Shown: positions 10,038-20,943, counted from the stretch's first letter. The stretch is DNA of 64,000 nt from Wurfbainia villosa (GCA_025175895.1 CM045990.1:56917704-56981703), one strand, 5' to 3'. Numbers and translations are program-made. The notes: generated from the letters alone by a model not told the origin.

Positions 10038-11252
10038 TGTTGGGTCGGATCGAATGGCCGGCTAGAGGGGGGTGAATAGCCCTCGTTCGTTGGACGTCGT
10101 ATTTTGCTCGTCTACAAAGCGTTAGCGCAAGTAGAATATACAAATGTAAATAAAGACAAGCAAAATATAAGCAAGCAATACAAACACCGAGATGTAACGT
10201 GGTTCACGGCTACGCCGCTAATCCACGGTCCGATTCGTCCACGGTGAATCGCTCCGAAACCCAATCACTATTGGTCTCTCCTTTGCACCAAGCTAGGTGG
10301 AGGTAACCTTTACAAACACTCCTCTTACAAATAGAATGGAAATAAGCTTGAGTAAGAGGATGGAAAGCTTTAGGGAACTTTTGGAGAGTATTAGAGCATA
10401 AGCATTAGGCTCCCAAACCCTTACCCCCTTCCTTTTTATAGAGGAAGAGGGTTTCTTCCCGTTGACACAGGATCAGTCGACTGATGCCCTCGATCAGTCG
10501 ACTGATCCCGTAGCCGTTGCCCAATAACGGCCGCTTTCCACGTTGGATTCCATCCAACGGTATTGGCATCAGTCGACTGATGGGACCATCAGTCGACTGA
10601 TGCTCGATCAGTCGAGTGCTCAGTCGAGTCGACTCCATTCTGCCGTCAGCGATTCCATCGATCGGCCTTCCACTGGCGGTCATTCGGCTGCTATCAATCA
10701 TCGATCATTGCGATTCCATGGCGATCATTGCCAAGCAAACGGTCTTATACGATCGATCAACCCATCGACTCGGGCGATCATTGCCATGACATGGCAGTCG
10801 ACTGGTGTCGGGAAAACCCATCCGACACTTGGCCAAATGGCCAAGTTTCACCTAAGAGCTACCCTTCCCAGGTTACAATCGCTCACTCTCATCCCTCGGA
10901 GTCCCTCGCCTTCGAAGTTCTCTTCATTCTCGGCCACGTCCCTCGGCAGCATCAGGCGCACGGCTCTGCAATGCTCCTTCGCATCTCTTGCCTCGAAGAC
11001 TACTTCCTCCGGCTTCACTCCAAGCTTCTCGTCCGGCGGTCCCTCGGATGCTCCAAGCGCACGGCTTCCGCAAAGCAATCCTTCACCGACTCAAGGCCCG
11101 AGTGATGAGTTGGTGAAACTCGCCATGGCTCCATGTGCGAATTACTAAGTCCTGCACGACTTCAACGCACATATTAAATCAACAATACCAACCTAACTTA
11201 AACCCTTTGCCACACCATCAAAACCATATCACGGCAAGAGATTGCCCTAACA
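10038..11252 (-). repeat. 3' LTR of element F (1215 bp)
   Basis: Minus-strand LTR next to a PPT (11253-11266). The TATA box is CTATAAAAAGG at 10431-10441. Upstream are five perfect CAGTCGACTG palindromes (10474, 10495, 10570, 10590, 10795). Motifs TGTCGG and CCGACA face each other near 10806-10829. Long open frames across 10405-11148 arise from the GC-rich repeats and are not genes. Confidence 0.9.
10431..10804 (-). promoter_or_regulatory. Core promoter and palindrome array in the 3' LTR of F
   Basis: A TATA box (10431-10441) is followed, on its upstream side, by palindromes beginning 33 bp away. Four perfect CAGTCGACTG copies fall within 10474-10599 and one more lies at 10795-10804. The spacing suggests binding sites for a dimeric regulator of LTR transcription. 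That role is an inference; no plant factor for this exact palindrome is known to me. Confidence 0.6.
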
Positions 11253-12524
11253 ATCTCCCCCTTTTTGATGTGTGGCAATCCGTTTAAGTTACGTAAAACA
11301 TTTGATATAAATTTGTAAGGTAAGAATGTAAGGTAAGAAAACATGTAAACATAAACATTTGATAGCAACATGCAACTCCCCCTTAATCCATGAAACTCCC
11401 CCTTAATCTCTCCCCATATCATAATTAACTTAAACATATTCATTTCTCCCCCTTTGACACCATCAAAAATATGAATACTAAGTTAGAAACATATGGCATC
11501 AAGTCTAATAGAAAGAAAATACCACAAGTTGATAAAAAATTGGAATTCAGCCATTACTGGTCTGAAATGCAGGCCATCGATCGGCCGTTCGGATACGATC
11601 GGTACGCGTGATTTTTTTGGAATTTCTAATTTTTAATTTCGTAAATGCATAAAAAATTCCAGAAAATTTGAAAAATCATGAAATTTGGGGAACACATTTC
11701 ATTTAAGTATATATATCAGGGAAAAATAGTTTTTCATGAAAAAACATTATATTTTCACGTTTTTACCAAAAATCCAAAAGCTTTAAAAACTACTAGGTTT
11801 TTGATCATGATAGTATCAAGTTTAACACCTAGTTTTGGTTCCAATTGTTTCAAAACATGAATACATGTATTTTAAGGTAAGAAATTGTTTTGAAAACATA
11901 TGAAATATCCAACCATGATCTTTGGGCAATATGTCTATGAATTAAACATAAGCCTTCCCCATGATTGGTCTATTATTGCTATTTTGATACTTTAAATGAC
12001 CATCTAAATGCCATAGGCACTAGTGGACATTTGTATCATCCTAACATCTCACCCATGCTAAGTTTGCAATCAAGTTAGCCTATAGTGAGTGTGAGATGCA
12101 TCCTAGGGGGTATTTGTATATACTTAACCAACATATTCATGCAATTCTATCATGGTTAAGTATCAACCTAACATCCTACATGATCATAATGACATATATG
12201 ATTTAATTTCACATTATGATCATGAAACTCATGTATTCATAAAATAATAGTCATGCATTAGGTATTATATGATAACAAACAAAGTATTACCCAAAGCATG
12301 ATTCAAACCTATTTCTTATGATAACGTGCCAAATTTCAAAAACATAAATCATGATTGTAAATATACATAGGAATTACATCAATCATCATGATTTAAGCAT
12401 TATTATCTATTTATGGGTACGTTATCATCACCCAACACTATCTAAAAAATGTTGTCCCGTCATCCTGAGTCAACCAAAATATGATATAGGTTAGGTCCAT
12501 GTGGTTGACTACCCTAGGGTTATT
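11253..12524 (-). other. Non-coding 3' region of element F with multiple purine tracts
   Basis: No gene is recognisable over 1.27 kb. The minus strand has repeated purine tracts of the AAGGGGGAG(A) type (11253-11266, about 11370, 11395, 11410 and 11442-11451). Most of the rest (11870-12500) closely matches the same region of G (14750-15380). Confidence 0.75.
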
Positions 12525-12905
12525 CTAACCTTTAAGGATGGATTTTGGAACCCAAAATAAGTTCTTTCCTATTGGGTTCACTAGATATTCCTTGGGGATC
12601 CATTTCCTAGCTATTACTTTCTTTTTATCTTGTCCCCTAGCTATTAGGCATTTGTAGGCTTTTTCATTTTTCTTTTCCTTATATCCTAGGCCCTTTTTGT
12701 TAAAGCTTGCCCTTTGGCTCCCTATGATCATATTTAACGTGTTGGAGCCAATAGTGAATTTCTCTAGGGCTTTGGTTAAATAATCTACCTTTTCCCTTAA
12801 TGCCCTATTTTCCTCTATGCATGCATCATTAACATCCAAAGGCATATATTCATGTGAGCATGCATCATCATGGCAAGAAGAAACATTATCATTTAAGCAT
12901 GAATT
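12525..12905 (-). pseudogene. C-terminal piece of the gag gene of F, severed by G
   Basis: About 125 codons, ending NLFWVPKSILKG. It contains the coiled-coil segment (ENRALREKVDYLTKALEKF), the GSNTLNMIIGSQRASF motif and the basic tail, nearly identical to the gag of G. Its beginning, at the GAATT target duplication, is where the N-terminal piece at 18341 stops. Removing G and one TSD copy restores one frame of about 574 codons. The part is silent unless transcribed as a separate piece. Confidence 0.88.
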
Positions 12906-14120
12906 TGTAGGGGATCGGTACGGCTAGAGGGGGGTGAATAGCCCTTTTCGTTTGGATGCCGATATTTGCTAATCTACAAAACTAATTAGCGCAAGCGGAA
13001 GACTAATAAAGATAAGCAAATAGAAATACGAGAAAACAAACGCTAACAAAGAATGTAACGTGGTTCACGGCTACGCCGCTAATCCACGGTCCCTGATTCG
13101 TCCTCGGTGAATCACTCCGCTAAACCAATCCACTAAATGGTCTCTCCTTTGCACCAAGCTAGGTGGAGGTAACCTTTACAATCAAGATCACTCTTCTTAC
13201 AAATAGAATGGAGTAAAAGCGAGTAAGAAGAGTTTAGAGCTTGTGGGGCACTAGGAAGATCACTTGGAGCATAAGCATTAGCCTCTCAAAGGCTTACACC
13301 CTCTCTTTTTATAGAGAGGGCTGATTTCTTCCCGTTGGCCGCCATCGATCATTGCAGCCCTTGGCGTCATTCCACTACGGCCTCCGAACACGTCAAATCC
13401 TAACCGTTGTAGTCCAACACACTTGGCGATCATTGCTGAACCTCACCCGGTCATTCTGTCCCGTAATCATTCGCGATCGGCTCACGGCGGTTGCCGCGAT
13501 ATCCTCTGGCGATCATTGCCATTCCATAGCGATCATTGCTGGGCATAAACCCATCAGTCGGATACCAGTCGAACTCACTCGACTCAGAGCAGTCGACTTC
13601 CATTCCATGGCAGTCGACTGGTGCCGTGTGAAACTCAAACTTAACATAAGTTTGAGCTTCCGGCAGTCGGGTAAACCTTAACCCTTGCGGTCAAGTCTCC
13701 GACACTCAGCCATTCGGCCAAGTTCACCTAATGAGCTACTTACATTTCACTCATTCTCTCATCTCACTCGAAGTCCCTCGCCGAAGCTCTCTTCGTTCGT
13801 GGCCACGTCCCTCGACAGCATCAGGCGCACGGCTCCGCAATGCTCCTTCGCGTCTCTTGCCTCTGAAGTCTGCTTCCTTGGCTTTACTTCAAGTCATCTC
13901 GTCCGGCGGTCCCTCGGATGCTCCAAGCGCACGGCTTCCGCAAAGTCATCCTTCTCCGACTCAAGGACCGAGGTTGTGAGGGTGAACCCGCCAAGGCTCC
14001 ATGTGTGAATTACTAAGTACCTGCAAGACTCTAACGCACATATCAAATAAACATACCAACCTAACTTAAACCCTTTGCCACACCATCAAAACCATATTAC
14101 GGCAAGAGATTGCCCTAACA
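12906..14120 (-). repeat. 3' LTR of element G (1215 bp)
   Basis: Minus strand TGTTAGGGCAATC ... CGATCCCCTACA. TATA box CTATAAAAA at 13306-13314. The segment 13330-13680 upstream of it holds GATC- and TCGAC-rich words with one perfect CAGTCGACTG (13611-13620), and differs strongly from the matching part of the 5' LTR. The flanking parts match closely. Confidence 0.9.
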
Positions 14121-15386
14121 ATCTCCCCCTTTTTGATGTGTGGCAATCCGTTTAAGTTAGGTAAAAACATTTGATATAAATTCTAAGGTAAGAGAGCATG
14201 TAAAGATAAACATGATATAGCAACATGCAACTCCCCCTTAATCCATGAAACTCTCTATGCAAATTTTCTCCCCCTATCATATATTTCTCCCCCTAAAATG
14301 ATTAACTTAAACATAAATTATTTCTCCCCCTTTGACACCATCAAAAAGATTAACACTAAGTTATAAGCTCATGGCATCAAGTATAATGGAGGGAAAATAC
14401 CAAAAACAATATTAAAATCTGAAATCAGAAAATTGCAGGCTGATTTTCAGGTGAGCAATGAATCGCTATATGATATCGATCGGTCAATTGATTCAAATTA
14501 TGATTTTACGAATTTGAAATGTATTAAAAATTCGAAAAATCATGAAATTTGAGGAGAATATTTCTATTAAGTATATCTATCAAGGAAAAATAGTTTTTCA
14601 TGAAAAATCATTATATTTTCTGAGATTTGCCAAAAATCCAAACACTTGAAAAACCACTAGTTTTTGAGCATGTTAGTATCCATTTTAACACCTAGTCTTG
14701 CTTTGAATTGTTCCAAAACATGAATACATAGATTTTAGATTAAAGAATTGTTTTGAAAACATATGAAATATCCAACCATGATCTTTGGGCAATATGTCTA
14801 TGAATTAAACATAAGCCTTCCCCATGATTGGTCTATTATTGCTATTTTGATACTTTAAATGACCATCTAAATGCCATAGGTATTAGTGGACATTTGTATC
14901 ATCCTAATATCTCACCCATGCTAAGTTTGCAATCAAGTTAGCCTATAGTGAGTGTGAGATGCATCCTAGGGGGTATTTGTATATACTTAACCAATATATT
15001 CATGCAATTCTATCATGGTTAAGTATCAACCTAACAACCTACATGATCATAATGACATATATGATTTAATTCTACATTATGATCATGAAATGCCTATTTT
15101 CATCAATTTATAACCATGGATTAGGTAATATGTGATGATAATAAACAAATTATCACCTAAAGCATGATTTAACCCTCTTTCTCATGATGATGTGCGCAAT
15201 ATCATAAATCATAAATCATGATTGTACATATACATTTACATCAATCATCATGATTTAAGCATTATTACCTATTTATGGGTACGTTATCATCACCCAACAC
15301 TATCTAAAAAATGTTGTCCCGTCATCCTAAGTCAACCAAAATATGATATAGGTCAAGTTCATATGGTTGACTACCCTAGGGGTTTT
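14121..15386 (-). other. Non-coding 3' region of element G with multiple purine tracts
   Basis: No gene. On the minus strand, purine tracts of the AAGGGGGAG type sit at 14121-14134, about 14230, 14271, 14289 and 14322-14331, the first abutting the 3' LTR. The part next to gag is AT-rich and conserved with F. Confidence 0.8.
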
Positions 15387-17120
15387 CTAACCCTTAAGGA
15401 TGGATTTTGGAACCCAAAATAAATTCTTTCCTATTGGGTTCACTAAATACTCCTTGGGGATCCATTTCCTAGTAATTAGTTTCTTTTTATCTTGTCCCCT
15501 AGCTATAAGGCATTTGTAGGCCTTTTCATTTTTCTTTTCCTTGTAGCCTAGGCCTTTCTTGTTGAAACTAGCTCTTTGGCTCCCTAAGATCATATTTAAG
15601 GTGTTGGAGCCAATTGTGAATTTCTCTAGGGCTTTGGTTAAATAATCTACCTTTTCCCTTAATGCCCTATTTTCCTCTATGCATGCATCATTAACATTCA
15701 AAGGCATATAGTCATGTGAGCATGCATCATCTAAGCTAGAAGAAATATTATCATTTAAGCATGCATTTTCTAGCTTATTTTCTAAATCCTTAATTTGATT
15801 AAACATGCTTTTATTCTTCTTTTTCATTCCAAATAAGTCCTTAGTTAAACTAGAAATTATGAAAACTATTTTCTTAGGAGAAGCATTTGTTATCATAGTT
15901 TCCATGTCTTCTTCTTCTTCTTCGGATGATGAGGATGTAGAAGCTCCCCCTTCATTTGAGCTCTCCCCACTTGAGCTTGATCTTTCATTTTCGGATGAAG
16001 AATAATCCAAGTCATCAAAAGCCATCAAGGCCAAATTGGTGACAAAGGCATTCTCCTCATCCGATGATGATGAGGAGGATGAAGATGGGTCATCCCAAGT
16101 CCTTGCCTTGAGAGCTTTGGCCTTTCCCTTTTCCTTTGTCTTCTTCTCCTCTTCCTTTTTCTTCTTGCTCCCCTTTTTCTTCTTCTTTTCTTCTTTCTTT
16201 TTCCTCTCTTCCTTGCTCTTGTTTAGGAGAGGACAATTGTCCCTTATGTGCCCTTCTCCTTGGCAATTGTAGCATATGACCTTCCCCCTTGGTCTTCTAT
16301 TCCTATCATTAGATTTATCAAATCTAAAATTCTTAAATGCACGTCTTACCCTCCTTACCATATAGGCTTCTTCGGTGCTATCCATGGAGGAGGAGGAAGA
16401 CGCTTCATCATCGGAGGAGGAGGGGATTTCCATCTTCTTCTTCCCCTTATTTGCCAACAATGCTACTCCTCTTGAGGGTTGAATTCTAGGCTCCTCTTGT
16501 ATTCCTTCAAGCCTAGTTTCGTGGAGCTCCATTGTTGAGAAAAATTCCTCCAAGGTACTTACTTCCAAGTTCTTGGAGATGTAGAACGAATCCACCATGG
16601 AGCTCCACTTTGAGGACCGGGGAAAGGCATCTATAGCCTTCATGAGCATGTCCCGGTTTGATAGCTTCTCACCTACACTTGTTAGCCCAATTAAAATTTC
16701 TTTAAACCTAGAGTGTAGTGAGGTTACCTTTTCTCCCTTTTCTAATTTTATATTGGATAGTTGGGAGCGGAGGAGGTCTCTCCTTGCTAGCTTGGCCTCG
16801 GATGTGCCTTCATGGAGTTCTATAAGCTTCTCCCACATCTCTTTGGCGCTAGAACATTCTCCGATTCGGTTGATCTCTTGTTGGGGGAGCACATTGAAAA
16901 GATGATGTTTTGCCTTTGAATTTGCAAGGTGCTCTTCCCTTTGCCTTTTGGTCCACCTAGATTTCTCTATTGGCTTCCCTTCTTCATCCCTAGGCAAAAC
17001 GAAACCGGATTCCATTGTAATCATTATATCAAAATCCGTTTCGAAAAATACCTCCATTCTCTTTTTCCACCAAGAGAATTCGCCGTCGAACTTCAGTGGG
17101 TGGATGTTTGAGCTGGCCAT
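15387..17120 (-). CDS. gag: Intact gag-type protein of element G (577 aa)
   Basis: Structural protein expected to bind element RNA and form virus-like particles in the cytoplasm. Residues 1-30 carry a DUF4219-like start (HPLKFDGEFSWWKKRMEVFF). A UBN2-type region follows at about 50-200 (AKEMWEKLIELHEGTSEAKL, DAFPRSSKW, SFYISKNLEVSTLEEFF). One CCHC zinc knuckle lies at about 283-296 (CYNCQGEGHIRDNC). Then come a Lys/Glu-rich stretch (about 300-345), a Ser/Glu/Asp-rich stretch (about 350-415), a coiled coil (about 440-520) and a C-terminal module with GSNTLNMILGSQRASF and IPKEYLVNPIGKNLFWVPKS. The start is the first ATG after the PBS, 49 bp inside it, and matches the start in A and F. The frame stops just where a Sirevirus would go on into protease. 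No pol follows, so particle maturation and reverse transcription would need enzymes in trans. Confidence 0.93.
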   Translation of the reverse strand: MASSNIHPLKFDGEFSWWKKRMEVFFETDFDIMITMESGFVLPRDEEGKPIEKSRWTKRQREEHLANSKAKHHLFNVLPQQEINRIGECSSAKEMWEKLIELHEGTSEAKLARRDLLRSQLSNIKLEKGEKVTSLHSRFKEILIGLTSVGEKLSNRDMLMKAIDAFPRSSKWSSMVDSFYISKNLEVSTLEEFFSTMELHETRLEGIQEEPRIQPSRGVALLANKGKKKMEIPSSSDDEASSSSSMDSTEEAYMVRRVRRAFKNFRFDKSNDRNRRPRGKVICYNCQGEGHIRDNCPLLNKSKEERKKKEEKKKKKGSKKKKEEEKKTKEKGKAKALKARTWDDPSSSSSSSSDEENAFVTNLALMAFDDLDYSSSENERSSSSGESSNEGGASTSSSSEEEEEDMETMITNASPKKIVFIISSLTKDLFGMKKKNKSMFNQIKDLENKLENACLNDNISSSLDDACSHDYMPLNVNDACIEENRALREKVDYLTKALEKFTIGSNTLNMILGSQRASFNKKGLGYKEKKNEKAYKCLIARGQDKKKLITRKWIPKEYLVNPIGKNLFWVPKSILKG

Positions 17121-17168
17121 TTTGAATGTTGCTTGTTGTGGCGGTTAGTCCTCGACAAGCTTTCCTTG

Positions 17169-17180
17169 GCTCTGATACCA
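17169..17180 (-). other. Primer-binding site of element G
   Basis: The minus strand reads TGGTATCAGAGC, a perfect match to the initiator-Met tRNA type site, two bases inside the 5' LTR. Confidence 0.93.
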
Positions 17181-17182
17181 CT

Positions 17183-18340
17183 TGTAGGGGATCGGTACGG
17201 CTAGAGGGGGGTGAATAGCCCTTTTCGTTTGGATGCCGGTATTTGCTAATCTACAAAACTAATTAGCACAAGTGGAAGACTAATAAAGATAAGCAAATAG
17301 AAATACGAGAAAACAAACGCTAACAAAGAATGTAACGTGGTTCACGGCTACGCCGCTAATCCACGGTCCCCGATTCGTCCTCGGTGAATCACTCCGCTAA
17401 ACCAATCCACTAAATGGTCTCTCCTTTGCGCCAAGCTAGGTGGAGGTAACCTTTACAATCAAGATCACTCTTCTTACAAATAGAATGGAGTAAAAGCGAG
17501 TAAGAAGAGTTTAGAGCTTGTGGGGCACTAGGAAGATCACTTGGAGCATAAGCATTAGCCTCTCAAAGGCTTACACCCTCTCTTTTTATAGAAGGCTGAT
17601 TTCTTCCGTTGGCGCCATCGATTACATTGCGCCCTTGGCGATCATTGCCGCCTCCTAGCGGACCTCGAACGTCGGATCCCGGCCGTTGTAGTCAGCGGCA
17701 CACTCTTGGCGGTCATTCTTTGGACCTCACCCGATCATTTCTGTCCCCATAATTGCCCGATCGGCTCTGGCGGTTACATGCCGCGATATCCTCTGCGTCA
17801 TTTGCCATTCCATAGCGATCGGCATAAACCCATCGATCGGATACGGTCGAACTCACTCGACTCGGAAGCGATCGGCGCTTCCGTGATCGGGTAAACCTTA
17901 ACCCTTGCGGTCAAGTCTCCGACACTCAGCCATTCGGCCAAGTTCACCTAATGAGCTACTTACATTTCACTCATTCTCTCATCTCACTCGAAGTCCCTCG
18001 CCGAAGCTCTCTTCGTTCGTGGCCACGTCCCTCGGCAGCATCAGGCGCACGGCTCTACAATGCTCCTTCGCGTCTCTTGCCTCCGAAGTCTGCTTCCTTG
18101 GCTTCACTTCAAGTCATCTCGTCCGGCGGTCCCTCAGATGCTCCAAGTGCACGACTTCCGCAAAGTCATCCTTCTCCGACTCAAGGACCGAGGTTGTGAG
18201 GGTGAACCCGCCAAGGCTCCATGTGCGAATTACTAAGTCCCTGCAAGACTCCAACGCACATATCAAATAAACATACCAACCTAACTTAAACCCTTTGCCA
18301 CACCATCAAAACCATATTACGGCAAGAGATTGCCCTAACA
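17183..18340 (-). repeat. 5' LTR of element G (1158 bp)
   Basis: Same ends as the 3' LTR. A TATA box lies at about 17583-17591. In 17595-17900 the sequence diverges from the 3' LTR: no perfect CAGTCGACTG remains, and GATCG-type words take the place of TCGAC palindromes. Both flanks of this island match the partner closely. Confidence 0.9.
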
Positions 18341-19686
18341 GAATTTTCTAGCTTATTTTCCAAATCCTTAATTTTATCTAGCATGCTCTTATTTTTCTTT
18401 TTCATGCCAAATAAGTTCTTAGTTAAACTAGAAATTATGGAAACTATTTTCTTAGGAGAAGCTTTCGTTACCATAGTTTCCATATCGTCTTCTTCTTCTT
18501 CGGATGAGGAGGATGTAGAAGCTCCCCCTTCACTTGAGCTCTCTCCTCTTGAGCTTGATTCTTCATTTGAGGAAGAGGAGCAATCCAAGTCATCAAAGGC
18601 CATTAGTGCTAGGTTGGAGTAGACATGCTCTTCTTCTTCGGATGAGGATGAAGAGGCAAGGTCATCCCATGTCTTGGCTTTGAGCACCATGGCCTTCCCT
18701 TTTCCTTTTGCCTTCTTCTCCTCTTCCTTCTTTTTACTTCCCTTCTTCTTCTTCTTTTCTTCTTTCTTCTTTCTTTCTTCCTTGCTCTTGTTTAGGAGGG
18801 GACAATTATCCCTTATATGTCCCTCTCCTTGGCAATTATAACATATGACCTTCCCCCTTGGTCTTCTATTCCTGTCATGAGATTTATCAAATCTAAAATT
18901 CTTAAATGCACACCTTACCTTCCTTACCATGTAGGCTTCTTCCGTACTATCCATGGAGGAGGTAGAGGCTTCATCGGATGAGGAGGAGGGGACTTCCATC
19001 TTCTTCTTTCCCTTGTTTGCCATCAAGGCTACTCCCCATGAATTTTGGACTCTAGGCTCTTCTTGTATACCTTCAAGCCTTGTCTCATGAAGCTCCATGG
19101 TTGAAAAGAATTCCTCCAAGGTGCTCACTTCTAGGTTCTTGGAGATGTAAAATGAGTCCACCATGGAGCTCCATCTTGAGGACCGGGGAAAGGCATCTAT
19201 GGCCTTCATTACCATATCCCGGTTCGATAGCTTCTCACCTACACTCGTTAGCCCAATTAATATTTCTTTAAATCTAGAATGTAGGGAAGTTACCTTTTCT
19301 CCCTTTTCAAGCTTGATATTTGATAATTGGGAGCGGAGGAGATCTCTTCTTGCTAGCTTTGCCTCCGAAGTGCCTTCATGAAGTTCAACCAACTTCTCCC
19401 ACATCTCCTTGGCACTTGAGCACTCCCCTATTCTATTTACTTCTTGTTGAGGGAGCACATTGTATAGATGGTGCTTGGCCTTTGAATTTGCCAAGTATTC
19501 TTCTCTTTGCCTTTTGCTCCACCTAGATTTCTCCAATGGCTCCCCATTCTCGTTCCTAGGCAACTCGAAACCATTTTCCATTATTAAAAGGATTTCAAAG
19601 TCGGTTTCAAAGAATACCTTCATTCTCTTTTTCCACCAAGAGAATTCGCCGTCAAACTTCGGAGGGTGGATGTTTGAGCCGGCCAT
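18341..19686 (-). pseudogene. N-terminal piece of the gag gene of F, severed by G
   Basis: About 448 codons from the start ATG (19686) are open and in good order. They run from WWKKRM, through the UBN2-type region (MWEKLVELHEGTSEAKLARR) and a CCHC knuckle (CYNCQGEGHIRDNC), to the Lys-rich and Ser/Glu-rich regions, up to DKIKDLENKLENS at the GAATT duplication. The frame then reads 18 foreign residues into the LTR of G and ends at 18286. The missing C-terminus lies at 12525-12905. There is no internal frameshift, so this gene was probably intact when G arrived. Confidence 0.9.
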
Positions 19687-19735
19687 TTACTTGTTGAAGT
19701 GCTCTCGCGGCGGTTAGTCCTTGAAGAGTGACCTC

Positions 19736-19747
19736 GCTCTGATACCA
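19736..19747 (-). other. Primer-binding site of element F
   Basis: The minus strand reads TGGTATCAGAGC, perfect, two bases inside the 5' LTR. Confidence 0.92.
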
Positions 19748-19749
19748 CT

Positions 19750-20943
19750 TGTTGGGTCGGATCGAATGGCCAGCTAGAGGGGGGTGAATAGCCCTCATTC
19801 GTTGGACGTCGTATTTTGCTCGTCTACAAAGCGTTAGCGCAAGCGGAATATACAAATATAAATAAAGACAAGCAAAATATAAGCAAGCAATACAAACACC
19901 GAGATGTAACGTGGTTCACGGCTACGCCGCTAATCCACGGTCCGATTCGTCCACGGTGAATCGCTCCGAAACCCAATCACTATTGGTCTCTCCTTTGCAC
20001 CAAGCTAGGTGGAGATAACCTTTAAAAACACTCCTCTTACAAATAGAATGGAAATAAGCTTGAGTAAGAGGATGGAAAGCTTTAGGGAACTTTTGGAGAG
20101 TATTAGAGCATAAGCATTAGGCTCCCAAACCCTTACCCCCTTCCTTTTTATAGAGGAAGAGGGTTTCTTCCCGTTGACACAGGATCACCGATCGATGCCT
20201 CGATCACCGATCGATCCCGTAGCCGCTGCCCAATAACGGCCGCTTCCACGCTGGATTCCATCCAGCGGTATTGGCATCGATCGGTGATGGGACCATCGAT
20301 CGTGATGCTCGATCAAGTCGACAGTCGACTCCATTACGTGCCCGTGCGCGATTCCATCGATCACCGCCTTCCTGGCGATCATCGTCATATCGATCATTGC
20401 CGATTCCATGGCGATTGCCGTAAAACCGGTCTTATACCGGTCGATCAACCCATCGACTTCGGAAGCGATCATTGTCATGACATGGCAGTCGACTGGTGTC
20501 GGAAAAACCCATCCGACACTTGGCCAAATGGCCAAGTTTCACCTAAGAGCTACCCTTCCCAGGTTACAATCGCTCACTCTCATCCCTCGGAGTCCCTCGC
20601 CTTCGAAGTTCTCTTCATTCTCGGCCACGTCCCTCGGCAGCATCAGGCGCACGGCTCTGCAATGCTCCTTCGCGTCTCTTGCCTCGAAGTCTACTTCCTC
20701 CGGCTTCACTCCAAGCTTCTCGTCCGGCAGTCCCTCAGATGCTCCAAGTGCACGGCTTCCGCAAAGCAATCCTTCACCGACTCAAGGCCCGAGTGATGAG
20801 TTGGTGAAACTCGCCATGGCTCCATGTGCGAATTACTAAGTCCTGCACAACTTCAACGCACATATTAAATCAACAATACCAACCTAACTTAAACCCTTTG
20901 CCACACCATCAAAACCATATCACGGCAAGAGATTGCCCTAACA
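19750..20943 (-). repeat. 5' LTR of element F (1194 bp)
   Basis: Ends and most of the body match the 3' LTR at 10038-11252. The zone 20180-20480 differs: where the 3' LTR has CAGTCGACTGA, this copy has words such as CACCGATCGA. Only one perfect CAGTCGACTG remains (20486-20495) against five in the partner. The TATA box is kept at about 20143-20153. Confidence 0.9.

Larger units (their letters stand above)
12906..18340 (-). mobile_element. Element G: complete gag-only retrotransposon (5435 bp)
   Basis: Minus-strand element with TSD GAATT on both sides (12901-12905 and 18341-18345), LTRs of 1215 and 1158 bp, PBS, one intact gag gene, a 1.27-kb non-coding region with PPTs, and no pol. It interrupts the gag of its relative F, so it is younger than F. 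Outside one variable island its LTRs look nearly identical. This is the best preserved member and the type copy for the family in this window. Confidence 0.92.
10038..20943 (-). mobile_element. Element F: gag-only retrotransposon (about 5.5 kb without nested G)
   Basis: Complete minus-strand element with 5-bp TSD ACTAT on both sides (10033-10037 and 20944-20948). It has a 3' LTR at 10038-11252, a non-coding region, a gag gene in two pieces (12525-12905 and 18341-19686) separated by element G, a PBS at 19736-19747 and a 5' LTR at 19750-20943. No pol gene exists between gag and the 3' LTR. LTR ends are TGTTAGGGCAATC...CGACCCAACA, a slightly different subfamily from G (...CCCCTACA). Confidence 0.9.

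Noticed and set aside
9838..10143. A 101-codon minus-strand frame
   Set aside because: Its first 35 codons are the LTR of F fused by the insertion; only 9838-10037 belongs to D', so the start is artificial.
10405..11148. Overlapping open frames of up to 201 codons on both strands, repeated at 20185-20839
   Set aside because: They lie in GC-rich LTR sequence of F, differ between the two LTR copies and have no recognisable domain.
16036..16475. Phe/Ser-rich plus-strand frames opposite gag, also at 27223-27669
   Set aside because: They are antisense shadows of Lys- and Ser/Glu-rich gag regions.
17169..17180. tRNA gene fragments at the GCTCTGATACCA sites
   Set aside because: Only 12 bases match a tRNA 3' end and each lies at an LTR edge, so these are primer-binding sites.
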